Shown: positions 16,290-24,834, counted from the first letter of the stretch. The stretch is 64,000 bases of DNA from Vagococcus carniphilus (GCF_014397115.1 NZ_CP060720.1:2248001-2312000); one strand, 5' to 3'. Numbers and translations: made by a program. The notes: a model not told the origin generated them from the sequence alone.

Positions 16290-16925
16290 ATGGTTTTTTA
16301 TTTAGATAGATATGATACCTTTATTTTTGATTTTGATGGGACAATTGCTGACACGCTTCCCCTTTGTTTTGATAGTTTTAGACAAGTTTTTTTAATGTTT
16401 AACAATGAAGAAATGTCTGATGACAATATCGAGAGCTGGTTTGGTCCAAGCGAAATTGGTATTATTGAAAACAACTTAAAAAATAAAGCAGATTCAAAAA
16501 GGGCTGTTGATTTATATTATGACTTGTATAAAAAGAATCATTCTTCTTTTGTAAAACCAAAAAAAGAAATTAACTCTTTACTCTTGGCTTTAATCAGTTC
16601 TGGAAAAAAGATAGCCGTCGTAACTGGTAAAGGAAGAATTTCTTACGATATTTCTATAAAGGAACTAGAACTAGAAAAATTCATTGACTACAGCATTGCT
16701 AGTGAGGATGTTGTTAATCCTAAACCAAATGGTGAAGGTATCATTAAAACGGTTAATCATTTCGATACTTCTTTAGAAAAAGCTATTTATTTTGGCGATT
16801 CTAATGCTGATATTCTAGCAGCAAATGATGCTGGTATCGATAGTGTTGGTGTTTCATGGTTTTATCCTAAAACATTTGATGTCTCTCCCACATTTTTATC
16901 AGCTTCTCCAATCGATATCATCTAA
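16290..16925 (+). CDS. HAD-superfamily hydrolase, phosphoglycolate phosphatase-like
   Basis: This 211-aa cytoplasmic phosphatase of HAD subfamily IA has motif I DFDGTIADT (nucleophile and general acid Asp), motif II VTGKG, motif III Lys in NPKPNGEG, and motif IV FGDSNADILAANDAG. The cap domain lies between motifs I and II. It resembles Gph and pyrophosphatase PpaX-type enzymes, but the substrate cannot be assigned from sequence. It stands alone and is divergent from the LemA operon. The ribosome binding site is GAAGGGAG. Confidence 0.88.
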   Translation: MVFYLDRYDTFIFDFDGTIADTLPLCFDSFRQVFLMFNNEEMSDDNIESWFGPSEIGIIENNLKNKADSKRAVDLYYDLYKKNHSSFVKPKKEINSLLLALISSGKKIAVVTGKGRISYDISIKELELEKFIDYSIASEDVVNPKPNGEGIIKTVNHFDTSLEKAIYFGDSNADILAANDAGIDSVGVSWFYPKTFDVSPTFLSASPIDII

Positions 16926-16968
16926 AAAAAAGATGTTGTCCATCTTATCAATGGACGACATCTTTTTA
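16924..16968. terminator. Bidirectional terminator between the HAD gene and a small ORF
   Basis: AGATGTTGTCCAT pairs with ATGGACGACATCT, with A-rich and T-rich flanks on both sides. It can end transcription from either direction. Confidence 0.85.
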
Positions 16969-17142
16969 TTTTTGACCATGCACATACAACATTAATTCTT
17001 CTTCGGAATAATAATCTTGTTGTCCTGCACTAAATTTGATTAAGTATTTATTCTTTTTACTATCTCTTGTCATAACTAATCCAACAATTGGAAGGTTAGG
17101 ATCTAGTAACTGAACAATATCTCCAGTTTTAAACTTTTTCAC
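16966..17142 (-). CDS. Small conserved-looking hypothetical protein (58 aa)
   Basis: This ORF runs from a GTG at 17142 with AAGGGGAG at 17150-17157, and a possible promoter TTGTCT-N17-TAAACT at 17181-17209. The protein starts MKKFKTGDIVQLLDPNLP and continues as a predicted small beta-rich fold (VGLVMTRDSKKNKYLIKF, DYYSEEELMLYV). The KxGDIVQL opening is typical of small SH3-like barrel proteins such as the YodC and KOW-like families. I do not recognise a specific family. The good start signals, own promoter and terminator make it a likely real gene. Confidence 0.7.
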   Translation of the reverse strand: MKKFKTGDIVQLLDPNLPIVGLVMTRDSKKNKYLIKFSAGQQDYYSEEELMLYVHGQK

Positions 17143-17229
17143 AGTCCGACTCCCCTTAATTCACTAAATTAATAGAGTTCAGTTTAATATATTTCATATC
17201 AAAAGACAAGTGTTGATTTAATAATTATC

Positions 17230-18177
17230 CTATTTTTTTAAGTACAAGCAATAACTTGAGCCAAGAATAGTAAAGATACCTAATACACCAAGAAGTGCAG
17301 CTTCATTTTTTGATCCTGTTTTTGGTAGCGAACCATCTTTCTTATTAGCCACTACTTTTTCCTTGCTTTCACTTTGACTAATTGAAGTGGCTATACTAGA
17401 GCTTTCTGTTGTACTTGTATTTTCTGTTCCTTCATCTTTAATTACATCTTGAATAATCCCAGCAATTCTACCAAATGGTAACTTTTGTCCTTTGGCTGCT
17501 AAGTCTTCTTCAAACTTTTGTAATTTATTTAATTTGGCAATTAACTGTTCATCAGTTAAGTTAACACCTGGAATAAACGTGCTGTTAACTGGATAAAGAG
17601 TTTTTAGGTAAACTTGTAACTGCTCTACTTGTGGAATCATCTCAGAATAACTATTAAATGCAGATGGATTAAATGATAATTGTGTTAACGCGTCATTGGC
17701 ATTAACTGTCTTATCTACAAATAAAGTATTTAACAATCTCGCATAAGCTCCGTAATCCATACCAATAACATCATAATTATAACGCGTAAACAAAGTCATT
17801 GTTTGTTCTAATTGTTCATCTGTATACTTATCCAAGTCTTCTTTTGAAATACCATAATTAGTACTTAATAACTCTTGTCTAATTTTTGAAGGAGCCGGTG
17901 TTTCATCAACCGGAACTTCCTCACCTTTTTTCTCACCAACTAGTTTTTCAACATTTTTTTCAACTTCAGACACAACTTGTTCTACTTCTTTAGTAGGTTC
18001 TTTACTAGTTTCTACTGTACTTGTAGAGCTTGTTGGTACTTCTTCTTGTTCAGATGATACTTGTGTGGCTTCTTTATTTGATGTTGCAACTGTAGCCTCT
18101 TCTGCAAGCGTTGCATTAGCATAACCTAAAGTTCCTAAGACAAGCATGCTCATCAATACTATTTTTTTCTTTTTCAT
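17230..18177 (-). CDS. LPXTG cell-wall-anchored surface protein
   Basis: This 315-aa protein has signal peptide MKKKKIVLMSMLVLGTLGYANATLA. A Thr/Ser/Glu-rich low-complexity stretch to about residue 95 is followed by a mostly helical region of about 150 residues (LDKYTDEQLEQTMTLF to RIAGIIQDVIKDEG) and a second Ser/Thr linker. It ends in the sorting signal LPKTG, a hydrophobic helix (EAALLGVLGIFTILGSSYC) and a short basic tail. Sortase A should attach it to peptidoglycan. I do not recognise the helical domain. The gene stands alone with a good AGGTTTG-like site upstream and no sortase gene nearby. Confidence 0.88.
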   Translation of the reverse strand: MKKKKIVLMSMLVLGTLGYANATLAEEATVATSNKEATQVSSEQEEVPTSSTSTVETSKEPTKEVEQVVSEVEKNVEKLVGEKKGEEVPVDETPAPSKIRQELLSTNYGISKEDLDKYTDEQLEQTMTLFTRYNYDVIGMDYGAYARLLNTLFVDKTVNANDALTQLSFNPSAFNSYSEMIPQVEQLQVYLKTLYPVNSTFIPGVNLTDEQLIAKLNKLQKFEEDLAAKGQKLPFGRIAGIIQDVIKDEGTENTSTTESSSIATSISQSESKEKVVANKKDGSLPKTGSKNEAALLGVLGIFTILGSSYCLYLKK

Positions 18178-18275
18178 AAAACAAACCTCCCGCTTCTTTC
18201 AACACAATTTTAGCACTTATGTATTTTTGAAACTAGGTACCTTGTGTTAAATTTTATATTTTCTTAATTTTATAC

Positions 18276-18332
18276 AAAAAAACTTCCATCCTATCGAATT
18301 CATCTAAGCAATTCGACTACGAATAGAAGTTT
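18276..18332 (-). terminator. Terminator of the TrmB/TSUP/OCD-family operon
   Basis: On the minus strand AACTTC pairs with GAAGTT around a long imperfect stem (TCGAATT/AATTCGA), followed by seven T. Confidence 0.8.
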
Positions 18333-18339
18333 ATCTTAT

Positions 18340-19320
18340 CTAGTTAATTTCTTGACCTAAGTTTTCTTTTTTTGCTTTTTCAACAATTTTATTTGCAACA
18401 TACACATCTAGAACAGCTGATCCTACTGTTTTAAAAATAGTGATTTCTTTGTCATTTTGTCGTCCAGAAATTTGACCTAATGCTAATTGACCTAGCTCAC
18501 CATTATAATGGTCTTCAGTCACATAGCCTTCTTCTAAAGGTTGAATAAAATCACCGGCTTCTTTTAATACACCATCCATCGTATCAAAAATAACTGTTGA
18601 TGCCTTCTTAATGATTTCTTTTGGAATCTCACACATTTCAGGTGTATAGGCTCCGACTCCGTTAATATGTGCTCCTTCTTTAACCCATTCAGCTGAAAAA
18701 GTTGGGCGTTTTGATGTTGTTACACTCGTAATAACGTCTGCGCCTTCAACACATTCTTTAGCTTCTTTACATGGAATCATTTCAACACCGTATTTGGCTT
18801 CCATTTCTTTTGCAAAAGCGGACGCTCTTTCAAAATCAATATCGAAAATACGAACAACTTTTAATGGTCTAGCTGTTAACATCGCCCATAATTGACCCTC
18901 AGCTTGTCCACCAGTACCAATCAATGCACCAATTTCTGCATCTTCACGAGCTAAAAGCTCTGTTGCTGCACCTTGAACAGCTCCTGTTCTTAATTGAGTT
19001 AAGTAAGTTCCATCTAAAATAGCTGAAACCATTCCTGTTTCTGCGTCTAACGTTACCATTGTCGCTGGAACACTTGGAATATTTTTTTCAATATTTTTAG
19101 GATAAACAGATACAATCTTAACGCCTAATGCATCTTTATCAGCTTCAACATAAGCTGGCATATATAAACTTTGGCCTTCTTGTTTAGCTACATTAATATT
19201 AGTTCTTAATGGAACACTTGCTTTACCTTCTGAATACAGTCTTAACGATTCGTTACAAGCATCCATTGCATCTCTCATTGTGAAACTATCGATAATATTT
19301 TCTTTCGTTAAAAATAACAT
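18340..19320 (-). CDS. Ornithine cyclodeaminase/mu-crystallin family NAD(P)-dependent enzyme
   Basis: This 326-aa member of the OCD/mu-crystallin family has the Rossmann nucleotide loop ALIGTGGQAEGQL (about residues 127-139) and the substrate Arg region PLRTNI and TQLRTGAVQGAAT. True ornithine cyclodeaminases carry a catalytic Asp in a GGDCPGKTEL-like motif (Asp228 in Pseudomonas putida). Here the matching stretch is INGVGAYTPEMCEIP, without that Asp, which fits ketimine or pyrroline-2-carboxylate reductases better. It is last in an operon with a TSUP permease and a TrmB-type regulator. A reductase giving proline would fit the proline genes elsewhere in the window, but this is inference. Confidence 0.82.
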   Translation of the reverse strand: MLFLTKENIIDSFTMRDAMDACNESLRLYSEGKASVPLRTNINVAKQEGQSLYMPAYVEADKDALGVKIVSVYPKNIEKNIPSVPATMVTLDAETGMVSAILDGTYLTQLRTGAVQGAATELLAREDAEIGALIGTGGQAEGQLWAMLTARPLKVVRIFDIDFERASAFAKEMEAKYGVEMIPCKEAKECVEGADVITSVTTSKRPTFSAEWVKEGAHINGVGAYTPEMCEIPKEIIKKASTVIFDTMDGVLKEAGDFIQPLEEGYVTEDHYNGELGQLALGQISGRQNDKEITIFKTVGSAVLDVYVANKIVEKAKKENLGQEIN

Positions 19321-19342
19321 TTATAAAATCTTCCTTTCTACT

Positions 19343-20221
19343 CTATGCTTCTTGTCTAACTTGTTTAAATTGCGCGATTAACATTGAATAAGCGCTATAT
19401 AATAATACAAAAATAACTAACCATTTTAATAAATAAGTATTTAATGATTTAACTAAAAATACTGCTACTAAAACACCTAACACACCAAATGTTGACGTAA
19501 AGAATGTGATTTTACGACTATATTGATCTAATTTAATAAATTGAACGCTTCCGATTGGTACTGAGAATGTACAAGCACCCATCATGATTGGGAACGCTGC
19601 AATTGGATCCATACCAAGTAGATAAACAGTTACCATTGTTAAAGCATAAGAACCAATTCCAATATTATTTAATGCGCCATAAACAAATAGTAAAAATCCT
19701 GCTAATACTAGTTTACCACCGTACAGTTCTGTTGCAACTCCGTTTGATTGAATCCAATTCATTTGTCCAGCGAAAATTAAGAATGCTGCTACAATTAAAC
19801 CAACACCAACAAAGTTCTTAATTGTTTTTTCAGGTAATTTAACAACAAATTTCGGTCCAATGTAAGCTCCTATGACTTGTGAAATAATACAAACTGCTAA
19901 TGTTTTAATACCAACTTCTACTGAAGAAATATATGATAATGCCATAGCTGCAACTGGTATAACACATTGTGTATTCAAAGTTCCTGGTAATTTTTTCATG
20001 CTTGTCCAATTAAGTTTCGGATACAAAACAGTTCCAATCGCAAAATCAGAAATACCGAAAGTTGATAAGAAAAACATAAAAAATGATGTAAATGGAAGCC
20101 ATATATTACTTCCTTTTTCCTCTTTAAATTCTTTTTTATTTTTTAATAAATCTTTCACAAATACCAATAAAAAGTACCCATTCACTAAAACGATTAAACT
20201 TAACAAAATTGTTTTTACCAT
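19343..20221 (-). CDS. TSUP (TauE/SafE) family membrane permease
   Basis: This 292-aa protein has eight or so predicted transmembrane helices and the duplicated TSUP fold (FGISDFAIGTVLYPKL in the first half, NNIGIGSYALTMVTVYLLGM in the second). TSUP proteins move sulfite, sulfonates, organic acids or related anions. The substrate here should be linked to that of the OCD-family enzyme encoded 22 bp downstream. Translation is coupled to the upstream regulator gene, whose last codons contain the AGGGAGGA site. Confidence 0.88.
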   Translation of the reverse strand: MVKTILLSLIVLVNGYFLLVFVKDLLKNKKEFKEEKGSNIWLPFTSFFMFFLSTFGISDFAIGTVLYPKLNWTSMKKLPGTLNTQCVIPVAAMALSYISSVEVGIKTLAVCIISQVIGAYIGPKFVVKLPEKTIKNFVGVGLIVAAFLIFAGQMNWIQSNGVATELYGGKLVLAGFLLFVYGALNNIGIGSYALTMVTVYLLGMDPIAAFPIMMGACTFSVPIGSVQFIKLDQYSRKITFFTSTFGVLGVLVAVFLVKSLNTYLLKWLVIFVLLYSAYSMLIAQFKQVRQEA

Positions 20222-20223
20222 TG

Positions 20224-21033
20224 TTAATCCTCCCTATAAATTAACCTGATTTTCTCAAATTCATTTCCATATTTTTCTTTAAGCTCTTCTGGACTTTCTT
20301 TTATTATCTTTAAGGTATAAGCATCATGTTTTACATATTCTTTAGCTAAATTAACCATTGCTTTATTATAAGTCCAAGTAACATCAACGCTGCTATTATC
20401 ATTTTCGACTGTTCCAAAAATAACTTCTTTTTCATCTGCTACAACATTAACCCATCTCGCACCAAAATCTTGCAATTTTTCTTCTTCAAATCCATGAATA
20501 TAAAAATTATTAATTGGAATATCATAATGATGCTCATTACTAAATAAAATAAGTACAAAATTCTTAACTGTTTTTTCTGCTTCCTGCAACTTTTTCAACA
20601 GATTAGGTGATAAGTCATTTTCCCAAATTTGAATCAGAAGACTTGTTTTTGCATTGTCGATTAAGTGTTCCATTTTATTAGAAACGCTTTCATAGTTCTC
20701 CAATTTCCATAATAATTCTTCTTCTTCTTGTTCTTTGATTTTTCCTAATTGAGATTCTAGAGTGTTTAAATCATTTTTCACATTTTTTTCTAAACGTTCT
20801 AAAAACTCATCTGATGAAATGGCATTATATAGTTTAGGTTCTGATTTATTGACGACAACCAAATTCTTTTTAATTAACTTTTCTAAAACGTTATACACTT
20901 TCGATCTAGCAACGCCGGATTGTTTACTGACCTCATAACCAGTCATAACTCCTTTTTCTAAAAGCGTTGTATAAACAAGTGTTTCCATTTCAGAAAAATC
21001 ATATTTTTTCATTATTTGTATAATCGTATCCAT
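20224..21033 (-). CDS. TrmB-type transcriptional regulator
   Basis: This 269-aa protein has an N-terminal winged helix (PF01978 type: FSEMETLVYTTLLEKGVMTGYEVSKQSG and VARSKVYNVLEKLIKKNL, given here as two parts of one domain). A coiled coil follows (about residues 85-115, LEKNVKNDLNTLESQLGKI), then a C-terminal effector domain. TrmB-family proteins sense sugars or other metabolites. It is first in the operon. A near-palindromic 24-bp element overlaps its own -10 box, so autorepression is likely. The ligand is presumably the substrate of the downstream permease and dehydrogenase. Confidence 0.88.
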   Translation of the reverse strand: MDTIIQIMKKYDFSEMETLVYTTLLEKGVMTGYEVSKQSGVARSKVYNVLEKLIKKNLVVVNKSEPKLYNAISSDEFLERLEKNVKNDLNTLESQLGKIKEQEEEELLWKLENYESVSNKMEHLIDNAKTSLLIQIWENDLSPNLLKKLQEAEKTVKNFVLILFSNEHHYDIPINNFYIHGFEEEKLQDFGARWVNVVADEKEVIFGTVENDNSSVDVTWTYNKAMVNLAKEYVKHDAYTLKIIKESPEELKEKYGNEFEKIRLIYRED

Positions 21034-21052
21034 TTTTTTATCTCCTAAATTT

Positions 21053-21101
21053 TAGTAGCTACTATGGTAACTACTATATACGATAACTTTTCTTTTTTCA
21101 A
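21053..21101 (-). promoter_or_regulatory. Promoter and operator of the TrmB-type regulator operon
   Basis: On the minus strand there is TTGAAA at 21096-21101, a 17-bp spacer, and TATAGT at 21073-21078. A 24-bp imperfect palindrome at 21053-21076 (outer halves TAGTAG and CTACTA, 20 of 24 positions symmetric) overlaps the -10 and runs downstream. It includes the perfect 12-bp palindrome TAGTAGCTACTA. The position predicts repression. Confidence 0.72.
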
Positions 21102-21405
21102 CACTTTGTGTTTATTTTTACAATATATTTCCCTTTATTATCAACAACAACTAACATAAAAACTTAAGATAGTGAATTGAAAAACTTTAAAAAAGATTAA
21201 CTTTCTGCTGTTCTTATTTAATCTTTGAATTTTTTTCACATAGTTTTGCTTTAAAAAAATATATCATTAATGGTACTATTAATTTATTAAGACAAATGTC
21301 AAACAATTCTTCAGTAAACAACTTAATTTAGTCTAATACTTGAGACATTCGTCATTTAAATAAAAGCGCATTCATAATAAACTAATATTATTGGAGGAAC
21401 AAAAA
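21102..21405. other. Intergenic region with paired palindromes upstream of the Crp-family operon
   Basis: No ORF is visible. Two similar 10-bp palindromic sites, GACAAATGTC at 21291-21300 and GACATTCGTC at 21344-21353, lie 53 bp apart (about five helical turns). They precede the Crp-family gene and are candidate autoregulatory operators. Possible -10 elements are CATAAT at 21373-21378 and TAATAT near 21383, both with poor -35 boxes. Confidence 0.45.
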
Positions 21406-22062
21406 ATGGAAGAGTTACTATGGATTATTGAATCGAACAAAACAATTAATTATATGTTAAAACATTGCCCTTATAATATTTTATCCAAGATGGAATTACT
21501 TCATGTGAAAGGTAAGAAGTTTTACTTATCTCAAGGGAGCACCTACCTTTCTGTTTACATTATTGTCAGTGGAAAACTAAAAATATTTGTTTCGGAAGAA
21601 AATGGTAGACAAATTTTATTAGATATCTACGAAGAAGGAAATTTAATTGGAGAACAAGAAGCTTTTCTTAATACTTCTTATAGTGCTTCTGTTGAGAGTT
21701 TAACTGATTGTTTACTCATTAAAATACCAAATAATTACTTTTTAGAATGGATTAATCTAGATAAGCATTTCAATCAACAATTAATTCAATCATTATGTGA
21801 ACAGATGTATGAGTTGACAAATAGAGCAGCAAAATATAGCCTCTCGTCAGTTAAAGAACAAGTTATTACGACTATCATAGATCTTGAAGAAACACATGAA
21901 ATAATAGATAAAAAACTTGTTGTTGAATCTGTTTCTGCTACACCTAGAAGTGTTTATCGAATTCTAAATGAATTAGAACGACTCTCACTTATTCGAGTCA
22001 ATCCAAAGTCAATCTCTATCATCAAGAAAGAAAAATTATTAATTGAAAGGAAGAAAGTTTAA
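21406..22062 (+). CDS. Crp/Fnr family transcriptional regulator (YeiL-like)
   Basis: This protein has 218 aa from the ATG at 21406, which follows GGAGGAAC; a TTG at 21391 contains that site and is rejected. An N-terminal cyclic-nucleotide-binding-like beta barrel (GKKFYLSQGSTYLSVYIIVSG, shown from its core; ILLDIYEEGNLIGEQEAF) and dimer helix are followed by a C-terminal winged helix. The recognition helix reads SATPRSVYRILNEL, which differs from the SRETVGR of Crp, so it should not read TGTGA half-sites. I see no Fnr-type cysteine cluster at the N-terminus. The stop overlaps the next gene's start (TAATG). It probably controls the nucleoside operon it heads. Confidence 0.87.
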   Translation: MEELLWIIESNKTINYMLKHCPYNILSKMELLHVKGKKFYLSQGSTYLSVYIIVSGKLKIFVSEENGRQILLDIYEEGNLIGEQEAFLNTSYSASVESLTDCLLIKIPNNYFLEWINLDKHFNQQLIQSLCEQMYELTNRAAKYSLSSVKEQVITTIIDLEETHEIIDKKLVVESVSATPRSVYRILNELERLSLIRVNPKSISIIKKEKLLIERKKV

Positions 22063-22784
22063 TGGAAACTCAAGCGCATATTCAACTATCACCTTTAGAA
22101 AATGTCAAAAAAGCCATCATTGTAGGTGATCCTAAACGTGTTGATACAATCAAACATTTTTTAACAGATACAAAAGATTTAATGTTTAATCGAGAATACA
22201 AGTCTATTCTTGGTACCTTTGAAGGAGAAAATATTCTTGTTATATCAACTGGTATTGGAGCTCCTTCAACAGCCATTGCGATTGAAGAACTATACAATAT
22301 TGGCATTAGAACAATCATTAGAGTCGGAAGTTGCGGTGCTATGCAGCAAAATATTCCTTTAGGTGAACTAGTTATTTCTACAGGAGTTGTCAGAGACGAA
22401 GGTTTAACGAAAAAGTATGTGCCAGAAGATTACCCCGGTATCCCTGATCCAAGTCTTGTTCATCAAGCTAAACAACTATCACCTGACTCTCACTTTGGTA
22501 TTACCCGTTCTCATGATGGTTTTTACATGCCATCTAACACTGAAACAGAAGCACTTTGGTCTAATTTTGGTATTCTTGGTGGTGATATGGAAACTAGTAC
22601 TTTATATGTATTAGGTACTTTAAAAGGTATCAAAACCTTATCCATTTTGAATAACGTTGTTTTATATGAGGCTGATTTAAATGAGGGCGTTAATAATCTG
22701 GTTAATGAGGCTGAAGTTGTAGCAAATGGCGAAGAAGCATCTATCAAACTAGCTTTAACTCTTTTAAAAGGAGAATCAAACTAA
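22062..22784 (+). CDS. Nucleoside phosphorylase (PNP/UDP family)
   Basis: This 240-aa enzyme of nucleoside phosphorylase family I cleaves a nucleoside with phosphate to a base and (deoxy)ribose-1-phosphate. Seen are the phosphate-binding GDPKRVD, the STGIGAPSTAIAIEEL segment, RVGSCGAMQ and the ribose-binding DMETSTLYVL. The base-specificity loop (NNVVLYEADLNEG) matches neither the DeoD pattern nor the classic uridine phosphorylase pattern that I know. It is coupled by TAATG junctions to the regulator upstream and the PnuC-like permease downstream, so its substrate is probably what that permease imports. Confidence 0.88.
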   Translation: METQAHIQLSPLENVKKAIIVGDPKRVDTIKHFLTDTKDLMFNREYKSILGTFEGENILVISTGIGAPSTAIAIEELYNIGIRTIIRVGSCGAMQQNIPLGELVISTGVVRDEGLTKKYVPEDYPGIPDPSLVHQAKQLSPDSHFGITRSHDGFYMPSNTETEALWSNFGILGGDMETSTLYVLGTLKGIKTLSILNNVVLYEADLNEGVNNLVNEAEVVANGEEASIKLALTLLKGESN

Positions 22785-23497
22785 TGACAACTGAAAAAAA
22801 ATCTTGGCTTTACCAACAACTATTTACTGGTTGGAAGAAATTTGAGATAACTTATATTATTGCTTTATTAGCTTTACAAGTAATTGCCTATTTAGTCGCT
22901 CCTGATTCAATTATCGGAATGATTAGTGGATTATCAGGAGTTATTTGCTTGGTTTATGGAATGAAGGGCCGTAAAATAACCTTTATCTTTGGTTTTATTC
23001 AAACCATTGCTATGACTTATATTGCTTGGAAGACTCATGCTTACGGCTCATTTGCTATGAACATCGTTTATGTTATTTCTCAACCAATCGGCTGGTTTTT
23101 ATGGGGAAATGATGAAGCTGTTAATAGCTTTAGCGCAAGCGTTAAAAAGAAACTATTTATTGGGGCCTTCTTTGCTTGGTTAATCGGCTGGGGAATACTT
23201 GCTAATGTTGGTGGTCAACTTCCTTACTTTGATAGTATTAACTTAGTTATCTCTCTAATTGCCCAAACTCTTTATATTTTTAAATACAAAGAAAATTGGT
23301 CTTTATGGATATTTGTTAACATTGCTAATTTAATTTACTGGTCATTATTAACTTACCGTGTCTTTACTGGTGCAGTTGATATTGGAACTCTTGGTGGTTG
23401 TTTGTCCCAAGTCGCCCTTCAAGCTGCTCTTTTATTTAATAGTATTTACGCAAATAAAGTATGGAATGATTACGAAAGTTCAACTGAAAATGCCTAA
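22784..23497 (+). CDS. PnuC family nucleoside/vitamin transporter
   Basis: This 237-aa membrane protein has seven or so predicted helices and the PnuC fold. Near the C-terminus NWSLWIFVNIANLIYW contains a W-x-x-W-x-x-x-N pattern like that used by PnuC for nicotinamide riboside. PnuC proteins are facilitators that rely on metabolic trapping, usually by a kinase; here a phosphorylase is coupled to it instead. Riboflavin- or thiamine-type PnuT/PnuX and deoxynucleoside relatives remain possible. It is the last gene of the operon. Confidence 0.88.
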   Translation: MTTEKKSWLYQQLFTGWKKFEITYIIALLALQVIAYLVAPDSIIGMISGLSGVICLVYGMKGRKITFIFGFIQTIAMTYIAWKTHAYGSFAMNIVYVISQPIGWFLWGNDEAVNSFSASVKKKLFIGAFFAWLIGWGILANVGGQLPYFDSINLVISLIAQTLYIFKYKENWSLWIFVNIANLIYWSLLTYRVFTGAVDIGTLGGCLSQVALQAALLFNSIYANKVWNDYESSTENA

Positions 23498-23539
23498 AAA
23501 AATTGTGACAGAAGAATTTCTCTTTTGTCACAATTTTTT
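23496..23539. terminator. Bidirectional terminator between pnuC-like and DUF438 genes
   Basis: AATTGTGACA (23501-23510) pairs with TGTCACAATT (23526-23535), with an A7 run before and a T7 run after. The two flanking genes are convergent. Confidence 0.9.
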
Positions 23540-23542
23540 AAT

Positions 23543-24832
23543 TTATTCATCTAATAATCTTTTTTGCCCCTCAAGAGACTTAATCCTTGTAATATCTTGA
23601 GTTACTTCTAGACATCCTAAGTAGTTATCTTCTTCATCTCTCAACGCAAAATATCTGATATAAACATTTCTAGGTCCTAAATCAATCCAAAATTCTGCTT
23701 CTTGGCTTTCACCTGATTTGAAATCTCTCAATATTTTTTCAACCATATGCATACTTTTTGGAGGATGACAATTAACCACTTCTCGGCCAATAACCGAAGT
23801 CGTTCTAGGAAATACTCTGTTAGGTCCTTCCGAATAGAAACGAACTTTATCGTTTGCATCAACAATCGTTAAATCAACTGGCAATACTTCAAACATCGCT
23901 TTTAATTCTTTCACACTTAAATTTCCAGTTGGAAGTTTAATACTGCCATCTTCAACTGTCTTTTCTTCCTTTTCCATAGAAACCTTTTGGCTCTCACTAA
24001 ATTTGATTGATTCCTTAATAGCATTTTGTCTCTTTTCTTCCATTGCTTCACTTGCCATTTTAGCTGATTCACTTGCTTTATAAGCAATAGGTTCAGGAAT
24101 AAAAGCAAAACCGATGTCATAACTATTTTTAGCAATCTCTTCCCAATCTTCTAAGCTAAATACTTCTAAAATCATTGGAATCATAATTTCTTCTTCTTTA
24201 AAAATCATCTCTTCAATATCATCTATCATTGTTAGTAACGGTTCTCTTAATTGATTAATGATGAATTTAGGGGATGAAAACTCGCTGATTAATGTTTTAA
24301 TTTGATCACGAATATCATCATCCACTCCCCACATAACTTGAGGTGGTGCTGTGATACCGTATTTCTCCATGTAAGAGAAAATCAACATTTCTTTACGAGT
24401 ATAATGCTTATCAATTTGATATAAGTCTTTCAAAGTTGAAACTAATTTATCTTGTAACTCTAATTGACCTGTTACTATTTTTTCAAATGTAGGCAACAAC
24501 TCGTCTCTTAGCAACGAACGAATAACAATATTTTCGAGCTTCAATGTATGAATTGGATGACCTGGTGTTTCATGCTCATAATTGGAATGGTGAATATCTT
24601 TAATGGAGCCTTTAAAAACAGCTGCATGAACCGTACATAATTTTTGAATTTCTTGAGGATCTAATCCTCCAGCAATCAATTCTCTTTCCGCAGAAGTAAT
24701 TTCACTCACATCTACATCTTTAAAAGAATCATCAAACATTTGTTTTGCCGTCTCAAACTGACCGCCTTCATGAAGTAAAGTCAGAATTTCAATTAACTTT
24801 TTTTGTCGATCAATCGCTCTGTTTTCTGTCAT
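23543..24832 (-). CDS. DUF438/hemerythrin/PAS-domain protein
   Basis: This 429-aa protein has an N-terminal DUF438 region. A hemerythrin-like helical domain follows at about residues 90-230 (VHAAVFKGSIKDIHHSNYEHETPGHPIH in part; His and Glu ligands such as HHSNYEHE, EEMIFKEEEIMIP). A PAS domain sits at the C-terminus (VDANDKVRFYSEGPNRVFPRT, GCLEVTQDI). Family members bind a di-iron centre and are linked to oxygen or nitric oxide sensing and iron-sulfur repair. Its gene follows the DUF1858 gene by 2 bp; the two families are often paired. A Crp/Fnr-type box controls the operon. Confidence 0.85.
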   Translation of the reverse strand: MTENRAIDRQKKLIEILTLLHEGGQFETAKQMFDDSFKDVDVSEITSAERELIAGGLDPQEIQKLCTVHAAVFKGSIKDIHHSNYEHETPGHPIHTLKLENIVIRSLLRDELLPTFEKIVTGQLELQDKLVSTLKDLYQIDKHYTRKEMLIFSYMEKYGITAPPQVMWGVDDDIRDQIKTLISEFSSPKFIINQLREPLLTMIDDIEEMIFKEEEIMIPMILEVFSLEDWEEIAKNSYDIGFAFIPEPIAYKASESAKMASEAMEEKRQNAIKESIKFSESQKVSMEKEEKTVEDGSIKLPTGNLSVKELKAMFEVLPVDLTIVDANDKVRFYSEGPNRVFPRTTSVIGREVVNCHPPKSMHMVEKILRDFKSGESQEAEFWIDLGPRNVYIRYFALRDEEDNYLGCLEVTQDITRIKSLEGQKRLLDE

Positions 24833-24834
24833 TT

